DNA from: Zygnema cylindricum
Taxonomy: Eukaryota; Streptophyta; Zygnematophyceae; Zygnematales; Zygnemataceae
DNA length: 64,000 bases
Direction: 5' to 3'
Assembly (NCBI GenBank): GCA_037447655.1
Contig: JBBHKE010002397.1
Span: 548,071-612,070, forward strand
Shown here piece after piece: positions 33,183 to 44,239 of this stretch (its first letter is position 1; the number at the start of each line of letters is the position of its first letter). Position numbers and translations under genes: made by a program. A model generated the notes under the pieces. That model did not search any database and was not told the origin of the DNA. It saw nothing but the letters and a program-made list of their open reading frames with translations.

Positions 33183-34362
33183 TTTGGGACGCTTTTCATT
33201 TGAGTCAAGCTGGGAGTCACGTCGTCGCAAAACTTCTTTCTGAAGGCGACGGTTACACAGATCCCAAACCGAATTTAAAAGAGGTATTTTGTCCTACACC
33301 AAATCTTTGAGGTTATTACTAAATTTAATAGAGGTAATTTATCCCAAACCAAAGTTAATGAGGTTTTTCTAAACCGATTTAAAAGAGGAGGTTATTTTAA
33401 CAAAATTTAATGAAGAGGTTATTATAAACAAAGTTAAAGGAGGTATTTTTTCCTAAACCAAATTTTTTAGAGGAACGTTATCTTTTCATTCTCGCGAAGA
33501 AATATTTGGGTGACATGTTAAGGTGGCCAGAGATAATTTTCCCGCCTGTTTGTTTTTATGCTATTTCACATTTTGTTTTATCGCGTTGTTATTTTGTTGT
33601 TTTTAACTTTAAGCACATCCATAATGTTGGTCGATCCGGATATAATAGACACAATAATAGACATAATAATTTCTGGTTTGATGACACTTAAAGACATTTT
33701 TTACGAAGGAAAATGAGATAGTAAAGTTAGCAGTAATTGTAGAAAGGTGACAAGACGTGGCGAAAACCGAACTTGCTGATAATTTGTCGACAATCTTGTC
33801 CAAAACTTTTTTTTTTGTTTTTGGTTTTTTTTTGTGCGTAAACTTCTTATTTTTTTTTCTCATGGTCTTTTATTTTTTATGTTCTTTGATCTTTGCAGTT
33901 ATTTCGGACTTCAAGATCACCAAATCACTAACAAAAAGAGAACAAAAAGAGGAACTTAAAACCGTTCCTCCTTCGAACGAGAAACACTTGTTTAAACGGA
34001 TTTTAAAAGGACTCCACTGTTGTTTAAACAGACTTCAACAGGGCTTTCATCGACGTTTAAATGGATTTCATCAAGACTTTTCTATGTTTAAACGGTCTAA
34101 AAAGAGCTCCAGCCAATGTTTAAACCGATTCAATAGACCTACACTCTCCTTTGCATTAATCATATATTATTGTACACAAGTGGTTGTTAGAATGACTCTT
34201 AATTTTAAACTTCCTTTTGTTGTTGGACCAAAATATGTACTTAAAAACAGTTTTCAACAAAAAGAAAAGGGAGCAACATGAGATTCGAGATTGTATAGAA
34301 ATAAACATTTTTTTTTTTTCCTTTCTTTTTTTTTTACACTTTCTTGTAAATAATGCATAACC
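33183..34362 (+). repeat. near-identical tract shared with 55,752-56,931
   Basis: About 1,180 bp aligned at a constant offset of 22,569. I saw a single substitution (G at 33,271 versus A at 55,840), although the exons just upstream differ at roughly one base in nine. It covers the end of GDSL exon 4 and about 1 kb downstream. A 174-codon open frame (33,757-34,281) is identical in both copies but has low-complexity content and no known domain. I treat it as non-coding. Confidence 0.85.
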
Positions 34363-34597
34363 AAATTTCTTCTTTCTTATGAGTAAATATTTACTCATGT
34401 TGTTCAATTTTACCATTTACGTTCGGTTGACTAATTGAGTCTCGCATGTCAATCTTTTGTGATATGCTCAAAAAATTGATTGATGGACCCTCAAAAAAAA
34501 AAAAATCTCATAAAACCTCATTGTAAGTATGTAATCCGTCGAAGTGTGATGATGAAATTGTCTATCGATGATACATTTGGTGAAATTACATTATTCT

Positions 34598-34720
34598 CTA
34601 ATGGTCTATTTATTTACTAATGGTTTATTTATTTACTAATGGTTTATTTATTTGCTAATGGTCTATTTGTTTACTAATGGTCTATTTATTTACTAATGGT
34701 CTATTTACTAACGGTAAATA
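34598..34720. repeat. TTTATTTACTAATGGTCTA tandem repeat
   Basis: Six to seven 19-bp units with few changes. The same array with the same unit order is at 57,168-57,290 in the second segmental copy. Confidence 0.9.
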
Positions 34721-35060
34721 TACATTATTATTATAGTATTTACATTTTTTTTTATGGAAAACATATTTATGAGTCCTGTAATGAAGTATAATGAGTTCTT
34801 AGAAAGTGTTGAAACAAAAGATAGGAAAAAAAAAAAAAAAAAAACACGACATTTAGTGTGGATGAATTATAAAGAAAAAAAATTCAAAAAAATATCAAAT
34901 GTCTATCGAAAATATTTGAATGCATGACAGAATGCAAGTATCATATTCGCATAATATTTGCTGTAAACGAGACAACAATGAAATAAGGAAAAAAAAATCA
35001 TATTCAACAATTAGTTAAAAAGGACTAAAACGAAATAATTAGAAGTTCGCTACAAAAATT
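34721..35060. other. AT-rich non-coding DNA
   Basis: A-tract-rich spacer between the tandem repeat and the copia remnant, matched by 57,291-57,640. Nothing else is visible. Confidence 0.4.
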
Positions 35061-36774
35061 TCCTTTTACTCATTCTCCTTCCTCATTCAAATTTTGAGGC
35101 GAGTATGAATGGCATTCTCGGGTTCTTTCCAATTGGTTTTTGCTCTTCCTCTTGTTCCTCCTCGGTCTCACTTCCTCCAATATCTCCCCTAACTCTTGGA
35201 TCCAATGGGAGTTCGGTTCGGTTTCCATTAAAAGTTCTCCCTCCAGTTGTTCCTCCTTTTCTTCCACCTTTTCAATTCTTTCATCCGATTCTGGTCTCGG
35301 AACTCGTGATTCTATTTCCGAACTGTCATTTTGTATCATTCATATCTTCACTACCTTATTGAACTTGACGGAATCGACCAATTTCCCTTCGCCCATTACA
35401 ACTAGGTGTTTTACTAGAATCACATCCTTTTGTTTCAGATCATATACCCTGTATCCTTTGACATCGTTTGAATATCCTACCAGATATCTTGGACTTCCTT
35501 TTTCTTCCATTTTCTACATAGACTTGTCATTATTTAAGTTATAGAACTGACTTCCAAAGACTTTAAGATGTGACAAATCTGGCTTTTTTCCGTTGCACCT
35601 TTCATTAGGAGTTACATCTTTCATAGTTGTTGTAAGAACTCATCTTTTGAGGTAGTTGGCATAGTTCATAGCCTCGACCATCTTTCTTATCAATTAGCAT
35701 GCACTTAGCACAGTCTCCAAGTGTCCTATTTAGTCGCTCATCTACTGTCCTATTTAGTCGCTCATCTACTGCATTTTGCTCTGGGGTATAAGGTACACCT
35801 AACACGTGTTGAATACTCTCTTCCTTAAGAAACTCCTCAAACTTCGTTGAAGTATATTCCCCTCCATTATCAATCTTTATTCTCTTATTAGGTGTCTCAT
35901 AAAGCTTCTCACTCCATGCTTTATATTTTTTGAAAACTAAGAATGCTTTTGACTTAGTTCTTATAAAATAGACTCGAGAATACCAGGACCAATGATCTGT
36001 GATAGTTAGCATACATCTTTGACCCCCAACAAATAGGACTCTAGCTGGTCCCCAGACATCAATGTGTACCAAATCTAGAACCTTTACCCCTCTAAAACCG
36101 GCAGTTTTGGGAATGGTAACCTGTCTTACCCTATGCACATCCACTGCAAAAATCCATTCCCATTTCACCCCCAAGGTTAATCCCTTCTACATTCCCATTT
36201 CACCACCAAGCTTAATCCCTTCTACAATTCCCTTAGAACTCATTTCCTTTAGCCTGTATACATGAACATGTCCCAACCTCTTATGCCATAACAATACATC
36301 ATTGACTCAAGTATACAAAACTCCTTGTTTGCCATTACTAAAAACAATGCGAAACATCCCTTGCCTTCCCTTTTTAGCTATGAAGTAAATCTCATCTTTG
36401 AAACTAACAGTCATATTTCCCTTGCTAGTATAAGCGTCAAAGTCCTTGTCATCCAACACAAAAGCTGAGATCAAATTTTATTCAACTTTGGGATAAACAA
36501 TACATCCAACAAGGTTACAATTGATGCTTTCCTATCCACTAACACTGTGAGATCAGCTGACCCAGCTAAGCTAGTTGTTGCTAACCTCCCATCCCCTAGC
36601 TCAATCTCTACTAAAGGGATTTTCTTGATTTTTGTAAACAACATTTTATCCCGTGACATGTGTGTCATTCTCTGACCTCCATTGGCCCATAGAATGTCCA
36701 ACTTATATGGAGCCTCTAGGATAATATTTTCCCCTATGACTTTCACACCAAATAAAAGCCACATGGTCAAAAAA
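35060..36774 (-). mobile_element. Ty1/copia pol remnant A (protease to integrase), decayed
   Basis: Read on the minus strand. At 36,770-36,471 there is a protease-region frame in which the aspartyl motif is lost (LWANGGQRMTHM in place of a D-S-G-type site). At 36,174-35,605 is the integrase core with TDHWSWYSRVYF, KIDNGGEYTS and EQNAVDERLNRT, giving the D, D and E positions. At 35,340-35,060 is the Glu-rich linker before reverse transcriptase. A 24-bp tandem duplication (35,726-35,773) repeats VDERLNRT. Reverse transcriptase is absent. The same element, better preserved upstream, is at 57,640-60,180. Confidence 0.85.
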
Positions 36775-36786
36775 GAGCTCTAAACA

Positions 36787-37794
36787 ACTTCACCCCTGTG
36801 AAGGCCCGTCTACCTTGAGTCAGACGCAAAACGGAATTTCTGCATTTTGCTCCCTGAGCAGTGAGTAGGAATTTCTGCATTTGCTCCCTGAGCAGTGAGT
36901 CATGGCTGGCCAAAGATGGCCTATAAATACAAAAGGTCTCTCATGGCTGGCCAAAGGTGGCCTATAAATAAAAAAGGTCTCTCAGAGAGAGGCGCTTCAA
37001 AAAAAATGTCTAAGTCCTAAAACCCTCACCGAACCCCTTACTTCTACTGTACCTACCCAATCACAAGATTGTAAAGTACAAGAAAGTATAGATGCTGTAC
37101 TTCGTGTATGGCCATGGTACAGCATGGCCATCCAACTGAAGCCTGTCAACTGAAGCCTCCCTGTCAGTTCCTGAGCCATGGTCAGCCTAGCCTGTCAATT
37201 GAAGCCTAGCCTGTCAACTGAAGCCTGTCAGTTCCTGAGCCATGGTCAGCCTGTCAGTTATCAGTTCCTGAGCATGGCTCAGCCTGTCTTTTCCTGAGCC
37301 ATGGTCGCTGTTCTAGCAATGTCCACGGTCCACTCATGGCTTGCCAAGTGTCATCCGCTGATGTTAGCTCATAAACCGCCAAATGGCCACTCTGGTGCAT
37401 AGGCTCACCACTCTTGTGCATAGGCTCTACTGTGCGTCGTCCGATCTGAAGTGGACAATTAATTTCGTCCTTTTAAATTCAATGTCGTTTCGTTTCATAA
37501 TGAGTTAAATGGAGTATGTAAAATGGTACTGCCTTTACATACAAATTACACCTCTGAAATTTAACGCTTCATGAAGACCTAATATATAAAGTCGACGTCC
37601 GCATTTCTGACGGTGATTCTATAGGGACCAAGATCAAATCCTCGTAGGGTCTAGAATTCCTTTTTGTTAGAGGCACATTAGTGTTTTTCATTGACTTCCT
37701 CAAGACAGCCATGGCTTCCTAAATATCAATGACTGCAACAACTATATATACTTAGAGTGACGTCTAAGACAGATAACTAGAAATATATTTTTCA
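36787..37794 (-). mobile_element. copia LTR, 5'-truncated on the + axis
   Basis: It ends in ATATTTTTCA at 37,794 and is followed by the complement of a polypurine tract (ACACTCCCGTTATTTTC), the signature of a 3' LTR of a minus-strand element. Its interior shares the CTCCCTGAGCAGTGAGT phrase with the LTRs at 38,378 and 62,705 and includes a local repeat array at 37,130-37,310 (CCTGTCAACTGAAGCC units). The left end is cut at the copia remnant. Confidence 0.6.
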
Positions 37795-38340
37795 ACACTC
37801 CCGTTATTTTCTAGTTTGTCTTTTCTTTTAATCCACAATTCCTTCTACAAAATATCATTTATGGAGATAGATCAGGTTTTGTCATCATACCTGCAACCAT
37901 TTCTCCATCTGATCTATATTCCAATTTTATAATTTTATTCTCAACTTTTTCTTTTCCAAAGCACATTCTCACATCCATATGCTTTGCTTTAAAATAATGT
38001 TTTGGATTGGCGGCAATGGGAATTGCAACCTAATATCACAAAATACATTCTGAACACCACATTTCATAAATCGAAGCTTTTGGAGAAAGGATTTCACCCA
38101 CATTAATTCTTTTACAGCAGAGCAAGAGGCCATGTACTCAACCTCCATTGTGGACTGAGTAACGAGCAGGCCATGTACTCAACCTCCATTGTGGACTGAG
38201 TAACGAGCTTTTGTTGCTTGCTGCTACAACACCAAGCCCCATTCCCAACATACAACAAGTACCCAGATATACACCTCCTCATTAGAGCAACTTCATATAA
38301 CTAGCATCACTCCATTGGTGATATCAGTATCCTCCCTCCC
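37795..38340 (-). mobile_element. copia RNase H remnant
   Basis: Minus-strand fragments read as the RNase H region (STMEVEYMA, KELMWVKSFLQKL-like phrases) with frameshifts and stops. A 45-bp unit at the STMEVEYMA site is tandemly duplicated (38,133-38,222). It belongs with the LTR at 36,787-37,794. Confidence 0.7.
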
Positions 38341-38377
38341 CCCACAATGCAACCACAAAACCCCCGTTCCTATCAAG

Positions 38378-39375
38378 TGAAACTCTGAGGCCATCATAGG
38401 CCCTCAAAATATGCAGCTTCTACTAAGCCTCTAAGATAACCTTGACCCTTTTTGGTTTCACCAAGAATAACCACCTCCCTGATTAGCAATGACTTTGGCG
38501 AGCCCTACCTCGTAAAGAGAAGACTCCCTAGAGTCAATAGCAAAAAGAATCAAGTGATTTATCAAGTGATTTGCTCCCCTGAGCAGTGAATTATAGATGG
38601 TCAAAGATGACGGAGAGGGATGGCTACCTCAAATTTGGCTAAGTCCTAAATGCCTCTCTAAACACTTTACTACAAGATTACGACACCAAACAAAACATTG
38701 TAAAGTACAAAAAGGTATTGGTGCCGATGTACTTTCTGTACGGTTATTGTACCGCATGGCTAAGGATTTGACGCCTGCCATATCCAGACTCGATCTGGTG
38801 CTCTTTGGAGATAATGCAAGCCACTGAGGTAGTGCAAAGTGTCACTTGTTGTGGCTGTGACCGAAAACCGCCAAAACGCCCATTCCGCGATGTTGCCTCC
38901 CAGCGTGACCGTTTGATCCAAACTGACTTTAATTCTAGCCGTCGAAACAAATGTGCGGTATATTTGTTTCGTGTGGTACCTTCATCTGTAATATGTATAA
39001 GTGCGTATATGTACTAAGGGTCCGTTTGCTCAGTTGAATAAATTTCTCTAAGGGTACATCTTTAAATAGTTATCGTACCCTATATATCTCAGCATAGGAC
39101 AAAGGTAACGGCTACAAGCTACTCTAATAAAGGGTAGGTACCAAAGTCAAATCCTGTGTCCGTCAAGCCTTTTTGGTAAAGCTACCAAAATCTCGCTGCT
39201 TGTCTCTTTGGAAAACTTAGGCAGCCATGGCTCTAACTCCCTCTACAACCTTTAATGAATGCAACAAGTGTGGGGACTTGACACACGAGTTAGAGGCAAA
39301 CTGCCTCTGCTTCTTTTCTGCATTTTATTTTACAAGTTTAACCTAGAAAATACTAAAAGAAAACATTAATTTTCA
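38378..39375 (-). mobile_element. copia 3' LTR of element Y
   Basis: 998 bp starting TGAAACTCTGAGG and ending AATTTTCA, followed on the right by CACTACCCTTATTTTCTAG, the complement of a polypurine tract. It contains the LTR-family phrases GACTCCCTAGAGTC, TTGACGCCTGCCATATCC and TAGCCGTCGAAACAAATG, and a CCTATATATC TATA-like site near 39,080. Confidence 0.8.
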
Positions 39376-39439
39376 CACTACCCTTATTTTCTAGTCACCT
39401 TTTAATAAGTCCACACTTCTTCTTCCAAAAAAAAAATCT

Positions 39440-42400
39440 TCTTGCAAAAAAAAAATCTAGGGGAAGGTACAAGTCTGGTCATCATATATGCAACCATCTC
39501 ACTATGTGGTCTATACTCTAAATTGATTATCTTGTTTTCTACCTTTGCCCTAACAAAGCTAAGTCTAAGGTCCATGTGTTTGGCTTTGAAGTGGTGTTTG
39601 AGATTGGCAGAAATGGCAATGGCTGCTTGATTATCACAACATATTTTTTGAACACCACTGTTAAGATGGTCAAGTTCACCTATACCACTCTAAAGATTGC
39701 CAAGCTCACCCAGCAAAGACTTGACCCGCATCAATTATTTTACAGCTAAACAAGAGGCCATATAATCAGCCTCCATGGTGGATTGAGCAATAACCTTTTT
39801 TTGTTTGCTGCTCCAGAGGTCATAAAATCAGCCTCCATGGTGGATTGAGCAATAACATTTTGTTGTTTGCTGCTCCAGTAGTAAGCCTCATCACCCACAT
39901 ACAAAATATATCCAGAAGTACATCTCCTCATAGAAGCACCCCTATAACTGGCATCAGTCTAAGTGGTGATGTCAAAATTATCCCCACCCAAATGCAACAA
40001 TAGATCCCTAGTCCCTATAAGATATCTAAGGACTGTTTTAGTTGCCTCCGGATCTTTTTTAGTTGGAGCATTGAGACTCCTACTCAGTACTCCAACGGCT
40101 GCAGCCAAATCCGGCGAGGTATAGTCCATAAAATAGATTAAGCTGCCCACTACTTGTTTGTAAGGAATAGTTCGCATAAACTTTGCTCTTCAACTTTTGC
40201 TCTTCAAGGCCTAATTCATCATTCAAAATTATAACTCCTTTTACAGTCCCCTCACTTTCTTTTTTCAACTCCATTGGAGTTGTACAACTATTAGGCTTGT
40301 TCATCTGAAACTTTCCCAACATGTTTCCAATGGCCTCTTTGTGAGTTAACCTGATTATCTTTCTATCTCTGTCTCTCTCTACTTGAATTCCGAAAATATA
40401 TCTTGCCTCCCTTATATCATTCACCTTAAATCTCCCTTTTAGATCCATTTTCAATTTTATTAATTTTTTCCATGGATTTACTTAAAACAAACAAATCATC
40501 AACATAGATTGTAATAAAATTAATGCCTTCCTCATCTTCGAAAAAGTAAATTGAGTAATGTGAGCTGATCCGAATATATCCCAGACCAGTAAGAAACTCA
40601 TCAAGTTTCTTGTTCCACTGTCGGGGCGCCTATTTTAGACCTTAGAGAGATTTGATTAGTCAAAATACCTTTCTCTCCTCTCCTTGCTCTATGAATCCTT
40701 CGCGTTGTCGCATTAAGATCTCCTCTTCTAGCTCTCCATACAGGAAGGTTGTTTTGATGTCCATGTGGTGCACCTTAATGCCTTTCGCTGCCGCCAAACT
40801 GAGAAGGATCTAGACGGATGGAAATTTGACGGCCAAAGCAAAGGTTTCCCCAAAGTCTATTCCCTCTTTCTGAGTGAACCCTTTGGCCACTAACTAAGCC
40901 TAATAGCGCTCAATGGATTTAATTTTATCTAGGTTAATTTTTACTTTGAATACCCACTTACACCCAATTGGCTTTCGGTTAGGTGGGCATTCCACCAGCT
41001 CACAAGTATTTGCCGCCATAATTGAGGCCCTCTCCTCATTAATTGCAGTCTTCCATCAGTTTCTCTACGGGCAGTTTATAAGTTTGAAGTTCATTTAGAT
41101 GAGACAATCTGGCTACCTTGTTATTAACTTGTTTTTCTTGCACTCTTTTGCTACTTCTCCTTACTCCCTCAAAAATGTGACGGTGGAAAATATGGCTCTC
41201 GTGGATTCTTTCTAACGAATTCAACTTCTCCCATCTCCATTGGTGTTGGCTCAATCTCCACCACGTCTTCCGCCTCTGGCCGATTTGTCACTTGAAATTC
41301 CACTACCGGTTCCTTATCGCTTTGATCTGTACCTGCAAGATTATCATCTTCTCAAAAACATGGATAGTTAGGGAGCTCAAAGTCATCAGAATTTTCTGAC
41401 TCAATTCTGATTTTGACTGACTTTATATATTTAAAGGGATCTATTGATTTTTGTTCATCCATAACTACTAGGTGCTTAACTAGAATTATATCTTCCCTTC
41501 TAAGATCATAAACTATATACCTTTAACTATATATATCCTCATCATATCCTAGCAGGTATCCTTATGTTTTTTTAGGATATAACTTCCAGTTTGACCTATT
41601 TGTATCTAGACCGAACCACTTAACTACCGAAAACTTTTAAGTGTGATACATTTGGTTTTTTGGCAAGTCCATCTCTCATACGGTGTTTTTCATTCGAATG
41701 CCGAAGTAAGAACTCTATTCTTGAGATATTTAGCGCAATTCATTGCCTCAACTGAGTATCTTTTTCCTATCTTCTTATCCAACAACATACTTTTGGCACT
41801 ATCACTTAGTGTCATGTTGAACCTCTCGGCTACACCATTTTTTTCAAGATTTTTCTGGAACTGTCTTATGATACTGTACTCCATCTTCTCTATGAAAATC
41901 GTCAAACTGATTTTAAGTATACTCTCCCCCATTATCACTCCTTGCTCTCTTGATTGGGGTTTCATGGAGTTTCTCACTCCATGCCTTGTATTCCTTACAA
42001 TAATTCTGAGCTTCTGATTTATTTTTCAGAAAATATACTCTTGAATACCGAGACCAGTCATCAGTGATGGCCATCATAAACCTCTTCCCTCCGAGAGTCA
42101 GTAGTTTTGCGGGTCCCCATATATCTTTGTTTACCAAATCTATCACTTTTTCTCTTTTATAAGTGGCTCTTTTTGGGAATGGTAACTTGTGTGCCTTACC
42201 TTGAGCACACCCACTACAGTCACTTAGATGCTTACTACCTCCAAACTTAATCCCTTCCACTACTCCCAATTTTTCCATTACTTTTAACTTATCTAAATAC
42301 ACATGTCCAAGGCTCTTACGCCACAACATTATATCATGAACACGAACATAATAAAGTTTCTTCTTTTCATTGCTTAAAATCAGCCTAAACATCTCTTGGC

Positions 42401-43420
42401 TACCCATTTCATCAGTGAAATAAACTTCCTCTTCAAAGCTAGCAATAATGACTCCTTTCTTAGTGCTAGTTTTAAAATCCTTATCATCTAACATATATGT
42501 TGAGAAGAGATTGTTGTTCAACTCACGAATAAGCAACATATCAGAGAATGTATCTATGGATGATTTTCTTCCACTAATACTTTCAAATCTATCGATCTTA
42601 CCAAAGCAGTAGTGACTACCGTCCCATCCCTATACTCTATCTCTATAGTGGGAATTTTTTTATTTTTGTGAATATGTGTTTATCATTGCCCATGTGCATA
42701 GAAGCACCCAAATCCACAATCTAGCCTGCTTCCCCGGTCAATCCCTAGAAGGCACATTTCTGCTTTCGTCGATTTTCGACCTCGGTCGTCACCTCCATCT
42801 CTTCATCCAATAAGAGCTCATTGTCCTTAAACTCCTCATGTACCTGCGTCAGAAGTGCATTCTTTTTTCTTTTTTTGTGGTCCATCGGTCTGCCCCTCCT
42901 TTAGTCGAAGCTCTGTTAGCTTAGAACATTCCGCCATGTAGTGCCATGGTTTCTTACAGAAGTGATAAAGACCCTTGGGAACCCTCGGTTCGGACTCATC
43001 TGACTGATTTTTATTTCCCCCTCCTCCATATCTTCCTAAGGGCTTCTTTGTGTCCCTGTTCCTCCAGTTGGTCGTGGAAGCCAAAGCTTGTCAAATGTTT
43101 CCTCCCCTTTGGATATTTATGCTATACTCTCGGACGAGTATCATCCTTACCATAGAATTCCAAGTCCACCTCGAGTCCGGTAGGTCCTGTACACGATTGA
43201 CTATGTTCTCATACTCATCGGGTACCTTAATGAGTAAGCAATTAACCTTTTTATTTTCAGTTTCTACTTTTATAGCACTCTCTAACTCATTAAAGGAGTT
43301 GACGCCTGCCATATCCGGACTCGTTCTGGTGCTCTCCGGAGATGGTGCAAGCCAATAAGGTAGTACCTTTTGACCTAAGGCAACTGGTGCCCTAGAATAA
43401 GTAAAAGAAGCACCGGCAGT
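39440..43420 (-). mobile_element. Ty1/copia element Y (gag-pol), decayed
   Basis: In minus-strand order from the right: gag (43,400-43,091), a zinc knuckle at 43,084-42,836 with its first Cys replaced (YHFCKKPWHYMAEC), a protease with DLGASMHM in place of DSGAS near 42,720-42,690, an integrase with ITDDWSRYSRVYF and SDNGGEYT (42,539-41,913) and GVAERFNMT (about 41,840), a reverse transcriptase with an intact IYVDDLFVLSK (about 40,520-40,470), and RNase H (40,177-39,746). The element has many stops and frameshifts. Its 3' LTR is at 38,378-39,375. A 5' LTR is not recognisable. Confidence 0.88.
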
Positions 43421-43735
43421 TGCCATAATAATCAATACACAAAGAGGAAACTCTCACGAAAAACTATAAAAGACCAACTTCACAATGAAGCCCTAAGCAA
43501 ACCAGACATACCATAAGTCTGAAAATTTGCCACAATTTAAAGTGTACAACAATAAAACCAGATAAAATATATCATAAGGCTTTGCCCAAAGATCACAATG
43601 ATCTTGTAATTTAAAGACACCCAAAAACATTGCTTTGTAGTTTTGCATTCAAAGATTTCCTAACTCCAAAATATTCCAAGTCCTATACATATAAGTGAAC
43701 CTGCAGCTGATTTACACCGTTGGTCGACCGGTACA

Positions 43736-44215
43736 CTAAACCATATCAAAACAAACCCCCGCCGTCAACCGTACACAAATATTTACAACAAACCTAAAAC
43801 TAACAGCTGCAAAAGTGAAATAGTACGCGGTCAAAGTTCGCCCGCTGTCAAAGTTTGCCCGCTGAAATGACGGCGCATTCAATATTCCTCTTCGAAATTT
43901 GATGGCGGAATCTGTCCGCCGACCGCGCATTCTTTCATCACCGAAGGTGAACCTCCACGTGTAATCCCGGTCCCCAAACGAAACTGTACTTTTCATAATC
44001 CGGAAAACACAATCTTGACTTCCCCACAGACTGACACGTCTGCTGGGAGTGTACTGAACCCGAATACTACCTTCAGACTTACATACCACACAAAAAACCT
44101 TTCTACGACGAATCAGCTTGCACACAAAAGCCACTAAGTGCGGAATCTCTTTCTCACACACGAATCTCTTTCTCACACACGAGATATAGAGAGGACTAAA
44201 GGTTTCCAAAACAAC
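43736..44215 (-). mobile_element. probable 3' LTR of copia element Z (left boundary uncertain)
   Basis: The right edge reads GGTTTCCAAAACAACA and is followed by CTCCCCTAAACCTTTAG, the complement of a polypurine tract. The LTR would therefore begin TGTTGTTTTGG on the minus strand. It contains no phrase of the Y-type LTR, in line with a different copia family. The left boundary is a guess. Confidence 0.45.
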
Positions 44216-44239
44216 ACTCCCCTAAACCTTTAGACTCTC

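Larger units (their letters stand above)
28565..33310 (+). pseudogene. GDSL esterase/lipase, copy 1 (broken in exons 3 and 4)
   Basis: Exon 1 (28565-28931) encodes a signal peptide (MAPCPSLPLLITVPFCAFVF then FLLHGG) and block I, FVFGDSYVDNGN, with the catalytic Ser at residue 80. It ends in phase 1 at DWL. Exon 2 (31147-31457) continues AQSLEMPPPISF and carries SKGVNFGVIGSG (block II-like) and STSSNDDF (block III Asn). Exon 3 (31823-32091) is 269 nt against 280 nt in copy 2: 11 nt are missing after MPFG near 31,910, shifting the frame. Exon 4 survives only from about 33,183 (FWDAFHLSQAGSHVVA, block V Asp and His) and lacks its acceptor and first 107 nt. The family acts as secreted ester hydrolases. 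This copy cannot make a full enzyme. Confidence 0.88.
28070..36774 (+). repeat. segmental duplication, copy 1
   Basis: Direct-orientation counterpart of 50,836-59,201. Shared segments include the upstream TCCGTATTTCTC…GGAACGGGC block, the GDSL gene with introns, the 1.2-kb near-identical 3' region and the decayed copia element. Each copy has private insertions and deletions, for example an extra intron duplication here and an extra MITE in copy 2. Confidence 0.85.

Noticed and set aside
33757-34281. 174-codon open frame identical in both segmental copies
   Set aside because: Identity is explained by the conversion tract, which also preserves clearly non-coding flanks. The content is low-complexity and no domain is visible.
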